A DNA stretch of 24,213 nucleotides from UJ101 sp047975265 (GTDB taxonomy: Bacteria > Bacteroidota > Bacteroidia > Flavobacteriales > UJ101), in the NCBI GenBank assembly GCA_047975265.1, contig JBKEDE010000074.1, positions 1 through 24,213 on the forward strand. Direction: 5' to 3'. The notes below the pieces were generated by a model. It had not been told where the DNA came from. It saw nothing but the letters and a program-made list of their open reading frames with translations, and made no database searches. Position 1 is the stretch's first letter. The number at the start of each line of letters is the position of its first letter. This document shows, one piece after another, positions 14,004 to 21,958 of this stretch. Position numbers and translations under genes: made by a program.

Positions 14004-14813
14004 ATGATACACCATTTAGAAAATATAAAACACCAAGATTCGCAGAACTTTTTTTTGATAGCAGGACCTTGTGCGATAGAAAGCGAGGAAATGACTATGC
14101 AGATAGCTGAGAAAATAATTTCTATTACAGATAAGTATAAGATTCCCTATATTTTCAAAGGTTCTTTTAAAAAAGCAAACCGTTCACGAATTGATAGTTT
14201 CACAGGAATTGGTGATGAAAAAGCCTTGAAAATTTTAAAAAAAGTAGGAAAAGAATTTGAAATACCGACTACAACAGATATTCACACCGAACAAAATGCA
14301 GTAATGGCAGCCGAATATGTTGATGTATTGCAAATTCCAGCTTTTTTGGTACGTCAAACGGATTTGCTTGTAGCTGTAGCCAAAACAGGAAAAGTTGTTA
14401 CTTTAAAAAAAGGACAATTTCTTTCACCCGAAGCCATGCAATTTGCCGTAAATAAAGTAAAAGATTCGGGAAATAATAAAACAGCTATTATAGAAAGAGG
14501 AACAACGTTCGGATACCATGATTTGGTAGTTGATTACAGAGGAATCCCCATTATGCAAAAATATGCTCCTGTCATTTTAGATATTACACATTCTTTGCAG
14601 CAGCCTAATCAATCATCCGGAGTAACAGGAGGTAAACCCGAATTAATTGAAACCATAGCCAAAGCAGGCATAGCTGTAGGAACAGATGGATTGTTTATAG
14701 AAACGCATCCCGATCCTTCAAAAGCTAAAAGCGATGGAGCCAATATGTTAAAACTTGATCTATTGGAAAGTCTAATTCAAAAATTAATTCGAATTAGAGA
14801 GGCTATTTTATAA
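14004..14813 (+). CDS. kdsA: 3-deoxy-8-phosphooctulonate synthase (KDO-8-P synthase)
   Basis: 269 residues, normal length. It condenses phosphoenolpyruvate with arabinose 5-phosphate to make KDO 8-phosphate for the LPS inner core, in the cytoplasm. Motifs in order: IAGPCAIES (18-26), KGSFKKANRSR, VLQIPAFLVRQTDLLVA, LKKGQFLSPEAM, ERGTTFGYHDLVVDYRG, PVILDITHSLQQP and GLFIETHPDPSKAKSDGANML. Cys23 in GPCAIES is where metal-dependent enzymes (Aquifex type) have Cys and the metal-independent E. coli enzyme has Asn. With the His of ITHS, the Glu of FIETHPDP and the Asp of KSDGAN, it should bind a divalent metal. A related DAHP synthase is the main alternative, but KANRSR, QIPAF and ETHPDP favour KdsA. 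A single gene with its own promoter and terminator. Confidence 0.93.
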   Translation: MIHHLENIKHQDSQNFFLIAGPCAIESEEMTMQIAEKIISITDKYKIPYIFKGSFKKANRSRIDSFTGIGDEKALKILKKVGKEFEIPTTTDIHTEQNAVMAAEYVDVLQIPAFLVRQTDLLVAVAKTGKVVTLKKGQFLSPEAMQFAVNKVKDSGNNKTAIIERGTTFGYHDLVVDYRGIPIMQKYAPVILDITHSLQQPNQSSGVTGGKPELIETIAKAGIAVGTDGLFIETHPDPSKAKSDGANMLKLDLLESLIQKLIRIREAIL

Positions 14814-14846
14814 AGTACGGAATTAGCTGTAATCAATTTAAACTAT

Positions 14847-14880
14847 AAAGCATCAGGTAAAAACTATGGTTTGATGTTTT
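14847..14880 (+). terminator. Probable terminator after kdsA
   Basis: AAAGCATCA (14847-14855) pairs with TGATGTTTT (14872-14880) with one G-U pair, followed by more T. The loop is 16 bases. Confidence 0.6.
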
Positions 14881-14897
14881 TTATTGCTTTTTATTTA

Positions 14898-14905
14898 TAA
14901 CTTTG
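14898..14905 (+). promoter_or_regulatory. -7 box of hemN
   Basis: TAACTTTG is a perfect TAnnTTTG, 23 bases before the hemN ATG. The nearest TTTG (14870-14873) is 24 bases upstream, a little far. Confidence 0.65.
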
Positions 14906-14928
14906 CCAGTTGTTAAAAGAATTGATCA

Positions 14929-16290
14929 ATGGATCATTTAATTAAAAAATACAATATACCGGGACCGAGATATACCAGTTATCCGACTGTTCCTTATTGG
15001 GATGAAGAAAACTTTACGGTTGATGAATGGATAAAGACCATGCAAAAATCTTTTATGGAATCCAATCAATCAGAAGGAATTTCATTATATCTTCATATGC
15101 CGTATTGTGAGAGTCTGTGTACATTTTGTGCGTGTAACAAACGAATAACCAAGCAACATTCAGTTGAAGATCCTTATATCGAAAGGATGATGAAAGAATG
15201 GCAGATGTATTTAGACCTTTTACCGGAAAGACCAATTATTAAAGAATTGCATTTGGGTGGAGGAACACCTTCATTTTTTAGCCCTGAAAACCTACGACGT
15301 TTATTATCGTTTATTTTAAGAACAGGTATTGTTGCTAAAAAACCTGAGTATAGTTTTGAAGGACATCCGAACAATACAACAAAAGAACATTTGCAAATGT
15401 TTTATGATTTGGGATTTCGGAGAGTAAGTTTTGGAGTACAAGATTTTGATTTAAAAGTCCAAAAAGCAATTAACCGAATCCAACCGTATGAAAATGTAAA
15501 AAAGGTAACCGAATGGTCTCGCAAAATAGGCTATACATCAATTTCTCATGATTTAGTATTTGGGTTACCTTTTCAAAAAACAGAGAGTGTTCAAAATTCT
15601 ATTACAAAAATTCAACAACTTAATCCGGATCGTATTGCTTTTTACAGTTATGCCCATGTACCTTGGATTAAAGGAGTCGGACAACGCGGATTTGATGAAA
15701 ATGATTTGCCGAGTGGGGATGAAAAACGCCAATTGTACGAAGTAGGAAAAAAAATGTTAGAGGGTTACGGTTATCATGAAATCGGGATGGATCACTTTGC
15801 TAAGAGGGAAGATACTTTATACCAGTCATTAATCCATAAGACCATTCATCGTAATTTTATGGGATATTCTTCTTCTAAAACAATGTTAATGATTGGTTTA
15901 GGCGTTTCATCTATTAGTGACAGTTGGTACAGTTTTGCTCAAAATGTTAAAACAGTTGAAGAATATAATGAGAAGATTGACCGTGATGAACTGCCTATTT
16001 ATAGAGGTCATATATTAAACGAGGAGGACCTTATGATTCGTCGTCATATACTAAATTTAATGTGTACGATGGAGACTTCTTGGGAAGATACAACATTGCA
16101 GTTTCCTGAATTGAAAGATTGTTTGCAACGTATGGAGGAACTAAAAAATGATGGTTTATTAGAAATTCACGACCATAAAATCATCGTAAAAGAAGAAGGA
16201 CGCTCTTTTGTACGGAATATTTGTATGGCATTAGATTTAAGAATGATACGAAACAAACCTGAAAGTCGTATTTTTTCTATGACCATATGA
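14929..16290 (+). CDS. hemN: Oxygen-independent coproporphyrinogen III dehydrogenase (radical SAM)
   Basis: 453 residues, normal for true HemN. It oxidatively decarboxylates coproporphyrinogen III to protoporphyrinogen IX without oxygen, in the cytoplasm. The N-terminus KKYNIPGPRYTSYPTVPYW is characteristic. The cluster-binding motif is CX3CX2CXC with Cys60, Cys64, Cys67 and Cys69, nearly the same positions as E. coli HemN (62, 66, 69, 71). LHLGGGTPSFF (SAM binding), FEGHPNNTT, RVSFGVQDFD and HDLVFGLPFQ follow. The C-terminal HemN domain (IHRNFMGYSSS, MIGLGVSSIS) supports real HemN rather than HemW. It has its own promoter and is monocistronic. An A/T-rich hairpin follows the stop at 16292-16330. 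Confidence 0.95.
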   Translation: MDHLIKKYNIPGPRYTSYPTVPYWDEENFTVDEWIKTMQKSFMESNQSEGISLYLHMPYCESLCTFCACNKRITKQHSVEDPYIERMMKEWQMYLDLLPERPIIKELHLGGGTPSFFSPENLRRLLSFILRTGIVAKKPEYSFEGHPNNTTKEHLQMFYDLGFRRVSFGVQDFDLKVQKAINRIQPYENVKKVTEWSRKIGYTSISHDLVFGLPFQKTESVQNSITKIQQLNPDRIAFYSYAHVPWIKGVGQRGFDENDLPSGDEKRQLYEVGKKMLEGYGYHEIGMDHFAKREDTLYQSLIHKTIHRNFMGYSSSKTMLMIGLGVSSISDSWYSFAQNVKTVEEYNEKIDRDELPIYRGHILNEEDLMIRRHILNLMCTMETSWEDTTLQFPELKDCLQRMEELKNDGLLEIHDHKIIVKEEGRSFVRNICMALDLRMIRNKPESRIFSMTI

Positions 16291-16291
16291 T

Positions 16292-16330
16292 TTTTTAAGG
16301 TGTGAAAATTTACAATTTTATCCTTAAAAA
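16292..16330 (+). terminator. Possible terminator after hemN
   Basis: TTTTTAAGG (16292-16300) pairs with CCTTAAAAA (16322-16330), and AAAATT/AATTTT pairs inside (16305-16319). There is no T-run after the right arm, so termination is uncertain. Confidence 0.4.
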
Positions 16331-16388
16331 GTCGTTTACATTTTTAGTAGGAAAATGAGTGAACAATTTAATAAATTATGAAAAAATT

Positions 16389-18317
16389 ATGAAATCGTTT
16401 TTTAGAGTTCAAGAGTATAAAATTTTAGTGTATAGAATTTTATTGGCTTATCTTTTTTATTTTTTTGCCAGAATACTCTTTTTTGTTTATAATTATGATT
16501 TATTAGAAGTTACGTCAATAGGTCAGTTTTTAGAATTGGCATACCACGGATTGGTTTTTGACACTACGGCGATATTGTATGTCAATTCTTTGTTCATGTT
16601 GCTATCGATAGTACCTTTTTGGTATAATACAAATAAAAGTTATCAAAAGGTTTTGATGTATGTCTATTTTATTTGCAATTTAATCGCTTATGCTACCAAT
16701 TTTGTAGATTTTATTTATTACAAATATATTTTTTCCAGAACCACAATTACCGTACTAAATGTTTTAGAACATGAATCAAATAAAGCCAATATGTTTGTGA
16801 GATTTATAGTTACTTATTGGCATGTTTATCTGTTATTTTTTCTCATGGCGATAGGATGGATTTATCTTTATAAAAAGCTGAAAGTAGAAAATGAATTACC
16901 ATCAAACAAATGGAAATATTATATATCTTCTTTAATTGGAATAATTTGCATTGCAACACTTACAGTAGGAGGTATTCGTGGAGATTTTAAATACAGTACG
17001 AGACCTATAAATATGGTTGATGCCAATCGGTATGTAAAACAACAACAACATGCTGATATTGTTCTAAATACACCATTTTCAATCATCAGAACGATAGGGA
17101 AAACCAGTTTTAAAAAAATAAATATGGTTGATAATCCTTCAACAATTGTAAAATATTTTAAACCAACTAAAGCATATCAAAATTTTACGGAAGCCAAACC
17201 CAATATTGTTCTATTTATCACAGAAAGTCTTGGAAGAGAATATCTTGGAGTATTTAATCAAGATAAAAATATACCGGATTTTGTCAGTTATACACCATTT
17301 TTAGATTCGTTAGCTCAGCATAGTTTAATCTTTACAAATGCTTATGCAAATGGAAGAAAATCTATACATGGAATGTCTTCTGTTTTATCCGGAATACCAT
17401 CATTTAAAGATGCTTTTACCTCATCGCCTTATCCTAAACAAAAAATTCAATCGGTAGTTTCTATCTTAAATGAAGAAGGATATGACACCTCATTTTTTCA
17501 TGGAGCACCAAACGGTTCTATGGGGTTTTTAGGTTTTGCAAATATTTTAGGATTTGATCATTATTATGGTAAAACAGAGTTTAATAACGATTCTGAATTT
17601 GATGGTTCATGGGGAATTTGGGATGAACCTTTTTTTCAATTTATGAAAGAAACGTTTGATAAAAAACAAACACCATTTTTTGGCACAATATTTACAGTTA
17701 CTTCGCACGAACCGTACGTTATTCCTGAAAAATATGAAGGAAAATTTCCTAAAGGAACCATTCCTATGCATCAATGTGTAGGATATACCGATTATGCTTT
17801 TAAACGGTTCTTTAAAGAAGCTGAAAAAATGCCTTGGTACGATAACACCCTATTTGTTATAACTGCTGACCATGGAAATTTAAAAGCGTATGATGAATAT
17901 AAAAAAGTATTAAACAGAGATGCCGTTCCTATTTTATTTTTTAAACCTAATAGTGACTTGGTGGGAGTAGATAAAGAATTAGCCCAACAAATTGACATTT
18001 ATCCTACAATTATAAATATGATTGGTTATAACAAGCCGTTTAGAAGTTGGGGTAGAAGCCTAATAGGAGATAAAGATGTAGAACCGTTTGTAATAAGTTA
18101 TAATAGCAGTGCTTATCAATTGCAGAGAGGTAACTATATTTGTAACTTTGACGGAAATAAGATTACAGGATATTTTGATATAAACGACAAAGGATTGGAA
18201 AACAATCTGATAGATAAAAAAACGCCTGAGATGGAAGAATCAGGAGAGGCTTGTGAAGCTTTCATTCAAGATTATATGGAAAAAATTATCGATCAAAAAT
18301 TAGACAAACCATGGTGA
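16389..18317 (+). CDS. LtaS-like membrane sulfatase-fold transferase
   Basis: 642 residues from ATG 16389; a GTG at 16359 is in frame but ATG with MKSFFRVQEYK fits a membrane start better. Five hydrophobic segments lie in residues 10-205, then an external alkaline-phosphatase/sulfatase-type domain from about 270. Motifs: FITESLGREYLG (Glu279, metal ligand position), YANGRKSIHGMSSVLSG, FFHGAPNGSMGF, TVTSHEPYV and ITADHGN (Asp494, His495). Ser325 in GRKS stands where LtaS has its Thr nucleophile. The family moves phosphoglycerol or phosphoethanolamine head groups outside the cytoplasmic membrane. A Gram-negative has no lipoteichoic acid, so an envelope lipid or glycan is the likelier acceptor (inference). 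Its stop overlaps the next gene (ATGGTGA). Weak -7 box TACATTTT at 16337-16344. Confidence 0.88.
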   Translation: MKSFFRVQEYKILVYRILLAYLFYFFARILFFVYNYDLLEVTSIGQFLELAYHGLVFDTTAILYVNSLFMLLSIVPFWYNTNKSYQKVLMYVYFICNLIAYATNFVDFIYYKYIFSRTTITVLNVLEHESNKANMFVRFIVTYWHVYLLFFLMAIGWIYLYKKLKVENELPSNKWKYYISSLIGIICIATLTVGGIRGDFKYSTRPINMVDANRYVKQQQHADIVLNTPFSIIRTIGKTSFKKINMVDNPSTIVKYFKPTKAYQNFTEAKPNIVLFITESLGREYLGVFNQDKNIPDFVSYTPFLDSLAQHSLIFTNAYANGRKSIHGMSSVLSGIPSFKDAFTSSPYPKQKIQSVVSILNEEGYDTSFFHGAPNGSMGFLGFANILGFDHYYGKTEFNNDSEFDGSWGIWDEPFFQFMKETFDKKQTPFFGTIFTVTSHEPYVIPEKYEGKFPKGTIPMHQCVGYTDYAFKRFFKEAEKMPWYDNTLFVITADHGNLKAYDEYKKVLNRDAVPILFFKPNSDLVGVDKELAQQIDIYPTIINMIGYNKPFRSWGRSLIGDKDVEPFVISYNSSAYQLQRGNYICNFDGNKITGYFDINDKGLENNLIDKKTPEMEESGEACEAFIQDYMEKIIDQKLDKPW

Positions 18318-18889
18318 AAAAAATTATAATAGGAATTGTAGTAATAGGAGCTATTCTTGGAGCTAAATATGTATATGATATGCATATTAATCATAACTTT
18401 GAAACCATTACCAAAGGAAAAGTCTATAAATCAGGTGTTATACCGCCGGATGAATTAGAGCATTACATAAAAAAATATCATATCAAAAGTGTTGTCGATT
18501 TACGTTTTCCGGGGTCAAAAGATACGGTAAACAATCCTGAAATTCCGGTAGAATTAACAGCTGAAAAAGAAGCTATTGAAAAAATAAAAGGAGTAAATTA
18601 TTTTAATAATGGTTCGGAGCAGGTACCTAAAAAACATAATTTAGATTATTTTTTTAAAATTATGGATAACCCTGACAATTATCCGGTATTGATTCATTGT
18701 TATCATGGCATAGGAAGGGCTGAAATGTATTCTGCAATTTATAGAATTGAGTACGAAGGAATGGATAGGGATGAGGCAAGAAAATCAGTACGATTATTAA
18801 CTGAATGGACTCCATTTGCTTTGGGTGAACCCAAAGGTGATTTTCTACATACCTATATTTCAAGAAAAGATTCAGTAAAAAATAAATAA
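18311..18889 (+). CDS. Membrane-anchored Cys phosphatase (dual-specificity/PTP type)
   Basis: 192 residues. Residues 5-24 are a hydrophobic anchor preceded by KK, so by the positive-inside rule the catalytic domain should face the periplasm. It has VYKSGVIPPDELEHYI and VVDLRFPGS, then the HCX5R signature HCYHGIGRAE with Cys130 as nucleophile and Arg136 as phosphate binder, and finally RLLTEWTPF. This fold hydrolyses phosphate esters of proteins, inositides or lipids. The start lies inside the end of the LtaS-like gene (7-base overlap), so both are probably translated together. Inference: it acts on an envelope phosphate, perhaps a lipid, linked to the transferase upstream. A terminator follows at 18912. 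Confidence 0.82.
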   Translation: MVKKIIIGIVVIGAILGAKYVYDMHINHNFETITKGKVYKSGVIPPDELEHYIKKYHIKSVVDLRFPGSKDTVNNPEIPVELTAEKEAIEKIKGVNYFNNGSEQVPKKHNLDYFFKIMDNPDNYPVLIHCYHGIGRAEMYSAIYRIEYEGMDRDEARKSVRLLTEWTPFALGEPKGDFLHTYISRKDSVKNK

Positions 18890-18911
18890 ATAACACTCTT
18901 AAAACGCCTAT

Positions 18912-18938
18912 AAAAACTACTCTTTTGAGTAGTTTTTT
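18912..18938 (+). terminator. Intrinsic terminator
   Basis: AAAAACTACTC (18912-18922) pairs perfectly with GAGTAGTTTTT (18927-18937) around TTTT. The T-tract continues to 18938. It ends the two-gene operon and directly adjoins the next promoter. Confidence 0.9.
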
Positions 18939-18963
18939 GTTATGTATAATTAATGTATATTTG
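18936..18963 (+). promoter_or_regulatory. Promoter of the S46 peptidase gene
   Basis: The perfect -7 box TATATTTG (18956-18963) has TTTG at 18936-18939, 16 bases upstream, slightly short. The box ends 11 bases before ATG 18975 and 17 before ATG 18981, giving a very short leader. Confidence 0.65.
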
Positions 18964-18974
18964 TTATAAATACA

Positions 18975-21092
18975 ATGATAATGAATAAAAAAATAATCCT
19001 TTTTTTACTTTTAATAAGTGGAGCAATAGCGTATAGTCAGAAAGATGGCGGGATGTGGCAACCTCAAAAATTAGAAGCCAATAAGCAAGAAATGAGAAAG
19101 TTAGGATCAAAACTTAAACCGTCAGATATTTATAATGAAAAGAAAGCATCAATTAAAGATGCGATTGTTCATTTTAATAGAGGGTGTACGGCTGAAATTA
19201 TATCTCCCAAAGCTTTATTGCTCACTAATCATCACTGTGGATATAGCCAAATACAAGCTCATTCAACCATAGAAAATGATCTGTTGAAAAATGGTTTTTG
19301 GGCAAAAAATAATACAGAAGAATTAAAAAATGAAAAATTAACAGCAACTTTAATTGTTTCCATTAAAGATGTAACGGATGAAGTGCTAAAAGTACCTGGT
19401 TCTTTACTTGAAGACGAACGTGAAGAGGTAATTAAACAAAACATACAAAAGATTCAAAAACGTATAAAAAAAGAACCGTGGCAAGATGTAGAAATCAAAT
19501 CCTTTTATAAAGGAAACGAATATTATGCCTTTGTAACAGAAACATTTCGTGATGTACGTTTGGTAGGGGCTCCCCCTCAAAGCATAGGAAAGTTTGGTTC
19601 AGATACGGATAATTGGATGTGGCCACGCCATACAGGAGATTTTTCCTTGTTTAGAATTTATGCTGATAAAAACAATAAACCGGCTGAGTATTCAAAAGAT
19701 AATGTTCCTTACAACCCCAAACATTTTTTACCGATTAATATAAAAGGAGTTAAAGAAGGAGACTTTACGATGGTTTATGGATTTCCGGGAAGAACGGATG
19801 AATATCTTCCCGCCAGTGCTATAAAACAAACTTTAGAGGTTATTAATCCGGCAAGAATCAAAATTCGTGAAACCGCTTTAAATATTTTAGATAAGGAAAT
19901 GCGTAAAGACGATGCAACGCGTATTAAATATGCTTCTAAATATGCAAGTACAGCTAATTATTGGAAAAAATGGAAAGGGGAAAACCTTGGACTGAAAAAA
20001 AGTAATGCCATTCATAAAAAAGAAAAATACGAAGCGGATTATCTCGAAAGAGTAAAAGACAATTATGAATACAAAAATGTGCTTTCAGAAATGAGTGTTC
20101 TTTATAAAGAAATAGAACCTTATGCATTAACAAAAGTATATGTAGATGAAATTATTAGTCGAAATTCAGAAAGTTTTAAAATAGCTTTAAAGTTAAATAA
20201 ACTGTTAATAGTGAAAGAACGTCTGTCTGAACAAGAATATGAAAAAGAAAAAAAAGAAATAGAGGCTTATCTAAAACGTTTTTATAAAAACTATAACGGA
20301 ACGTTAGATTTAGATGTTACAAAAGCATTGTATAGTTTATATATAAAAAATGTTCCTAAAAGACTGCAACCCAAAACCATTTCTCAAGAATTTAGAATAG
20401 AAGATTACAGCCAATCCATCATTCCTACCAATCAGGTTCTACCCTTATTTAAAGAAAGTGATGAAATGCTGATATCTGCACTATCATCTGACCCTATTGT
20501 ACGTTTAGTTAATCAATTAGCAATTAATTATTATTTAAATAGTGAAAGAGAGTACAAAATTTTAAAAGAAGAATTAAACCCACTACAAAGAAAGTATATG
20601 AAGGCTCAAAAAGAGGTGATGACCGAAAGACGATTTTATCCGGATGCCAATTCAACTTTGCGGGTAACATACGGGCAAGTACAAGGGTATCAGCCTGAAA
20701 AAGGAAAACACTATGAGCCTAAAACCTATTTATCAGGTGTTATGAAAAAATATATACCGGGAGATTATGAGTTTGACGTTTCAAAAAAACTTCAAGAACT
20801 GTATGCTAAAAAAGATTATGGGCAATACGCCGATAAAAAAGGGAGAATGCCGATTAATTTTATTGCAACCAATCATACAACCGGAGGAAATTCAGGTTCA
20901 CCTGCTTTAGATGCCAAAGGAAACTTAATCGGGCTAAATTTTGACCGTGTTTGGGAAGGAACTATGTCAGATTTGAACTACGACCCTGAAATTTGCCGTA
21001 ATATAATGGTTGATGTACGTTATATATTATTTATTATTGATAAATATGCAGAAGCAGGTTATTTGATGGATGAGATGAAACTGGTAAGATAA
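18975..21092 (+). CDS. S46 family dipeptidyl peptidase, DPP11-like
   Basis: 705 residues, the usual size of DPP7/DPP11. ATG 18981 (MNKKIILFLLLISGAIAYS) is an equally good start. A signal peptide is followed by GGMWQPQKL, typical of S46. The serine-protease triad is visible: LLTNHHCGYSQIQ (His87), WMWPRHTGDFSLFRIY (Asp222) and TTGGNSGSPALD (Ser640). Between them a helical insertion caps the site. Eighteen residues after the Ser, GLNFDR gives Arg658, the same offset as Ser655-Arg673 in Porphyromonas DPP11, where Arg selects Asp/Glu at P1; DPP7 has Gly there. The enzyme should release N-terminal dipeptides in the periplasm, feeding peptide uptake. A single gene with its own promoter; a hairpin follows at 21106. 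Confidence 0.93.
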   Translation: MIMNKKIILFLLLISGAIAYSQKDGGMWQPQKLEANKQEMRKLGSKLKPSDIYNEKKASIKDAIVHFNRGCTAEIISPKALLLTNHHCGYSQIQAHSTIENDLLKNGFWAKNNTEELKNEKLTATLIVSIKDVTDEVLKVPGSLLEDEREEVIKQNIQKIQKRIKKEPWQDVEIKSFYKGNEYYAFVTETFRDVRLVGAPPQSIGKFGSDTDNWMWPRHTGDFSLFRIYADKNNKPAEYSKDNVPYNPKHFLPINIKGVKEGDFTMVYGFPGRTDEYLPASAIKQTLEVINPARIKIRETALNILDKEMRKDDATRIKYASKYASTANYWKKWKGENLGLKKSNAIHKKEKYEADYLERVKDNYEYKNVLSEMSVLYKEIEPYALTKVYVDEIISRNSESFKIALKLNKLLIVKERLSEQEYEKEKKEIEAYLKRFYKNYNGTLDLDVTKALYSLYIKNVPKRLQPKTISQEFRIEDYSQSIIPTNQVLPLFKESDEMLISALSSDPIVRLVNQLAINYYLNSEREYKILKEELNPLQRKYMKAQKEVMTERRFYPDANSTLRVTYGQVQGYQPEKGKHYEPKTYLSGVMKKYIPGDYEFDVSKKLQELYAKKDYGQYADKKGRMPINFIATNHTTGGNSGSPALDAKGNLIGLNFDRVWEGTMSDLNYDPEICRNIMVDVRYILFIIDKYAEAGYLMDEMKLVR

Positions 21093-21105
21093 ATTAGCAT
21101 ACTCA

Positions 21106-21137
21106 TATTCAGCTAAACCGTTAGGTTTAGCTGAATA
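21106..21137 (+). terminator. Strong hairpin after the S46 gene
   Basis: A 14-bp perfect stem (21106-21119 with 21124-21137) and a GTTA loop, followed by A/T-rich sequence without a long T-run. Probably a terminator or 3'-end stabiliser. Confidence 0.65.
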
Positions 21138-21154
21138 ATTAAATTCTGAAAATT

Positions 21155-21772
21155 ATGAAGGTAATTATGAATTTTATATTAGGGGGGATATTTTTTAATA
21201 TAATTATTTTGATGACTCTCTCTTGTTCTATAAATAATAATTACATAAATGAAAATAGGAAATTCTATGGTGCATATGTTCGTATGAATAATGCTGAAGT
21301 TATTAATATTGAAAGTGAACAAGTAGCTCCTAAAATTGATACGCTTTCTTTACGTATTTTTTGGAATAGTTTGCAAAAAAGCATTGTTGAAGATAAAAGA
21401 CAAGACGTTATTGAAAAGTTTAATTTCCCAATTAGAGCAATATTTCCTGTCATTTTTAAATATGCTCACGATTGTGATACAACTTCCTACACTAAAAATG
21501 AGGAAAAGTACAATGATGTTGATATAACTCCAGATAACATAAAAAGCTATTATGACTTTGTATTTACTGAGGAATTAAAAAGAGTTATCATTGATACTTC
21601 TATTGACGATTTGTTGTCAAAAGGGCATTTGAATGAAAAGATACCAGGCTTAACATATGCTTTTTTTCCAAAGAATTATAACATAAAAGTAAACTGTATA
21701 AATGACCACAATATGAAATTTTATTTCTTATTTAAAAATACAAGTTGGAGAATAACAATAAGTGGTTTATAG
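21155..21772 (+). CDS. Hypothetical lipoprotein
   Basis: 205 residues; not recognised. A hydrophobic N-terminus ends in the lipobox TLSC with Cys24 (Cys20 if ATG 21167 is used), so it is likely a lipid-anchored periplasmic or outer-membrane protein. After it come NNNYINENRKFYG, then FWNSLQKSIVEDKRQDVIEKFNFPI near residues 67-92. That helix-plus-FPI pattern resembles small Bacteroidota exported proteins of unknown role, which I cannot name. The C-terminus MKFYFLFKNTSWRITISGL has the strand-W-strand look of SnoaL/NTF2-like ends, a tentative idea only. A terminator lies at 21777-21802. Confidence 0.65.
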   Translation: MKVIMNFILGGIFFNIIILMTLSCSINNNYINENRKFYGAYVRMNNAEVINIESEQVAPKIDTLSLRIFWNSLQKSIVEDKRQDVIEKFNFPIRAIFPVIFKYAHDCDTTSYTKNEEKYNDVDITPDNIKSYYDFVFTEELKRVIIDTSIDDLLSKGHLNEKIPGLTYAFFPKNYNIKVNCINDHNMKFYFLFKNTSWRITISGL

Positions 21773-21776
21773 GTTG

Positions 21777-21802
21777 CAAAAGCCCCTTAACTGGGGCTTT
21801 TG
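21777..21802 (+). terminator. Intrinsic terminator after the lipoprotein
   Basis: CAAAAGCCCC (21777-21786) pairs perfectly with GGGGCTTTTG (21793-21802), loop TTAACT. It works in both directions by shape. Confidence 0.88.
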
Positions 21803-21805
21803 TTA

Positions 21806-21928
21806 TCAATAAATATCCTTTCTATGTCCAAGGTCAATAACCTGAACAAGAAAAAGATTTGGATTTTTATCCCCCAATCAAGTATATTTACAATTAATCG
21901 ATAACATAGGACGGGTTGCATTTATCAA
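21806..21928 (-). pseudogene. Possible eroded RelE-like toxin C-terminus
   Basis: Read on the minus strand, the last codons before TGA (21808-21806) give LVQVIDLGHRKDIY, very like the closing strand of RelE/HigB-type toxins (IDxGHRKxIY). Upstream in the same frame are INATRPMLSINCKYT, a TGA stop and LGDKNPNLF. A short stretch of an alternative frame (NILDWG) also looks protein-like. No start codon or antitoxin gene is seen. Best read as the 3' remnant of a toxin gene; the identification rests on about 14 residues. Confidence 0.4.
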
Positions 21929-21958
21929 TTGAATCCACCGTATTAAAGTTTTTTGTGT

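Noticed and set aside
16355..16389. A nine-codon open frame (ATG 16355 to TGA 16381) and a GTG start at 16359 for the LtaS-like gene
   Set aside because: The short frame has no supporting feature and may be chance in AT-rich DNA; ATG 16389 gives a better N-terminus.
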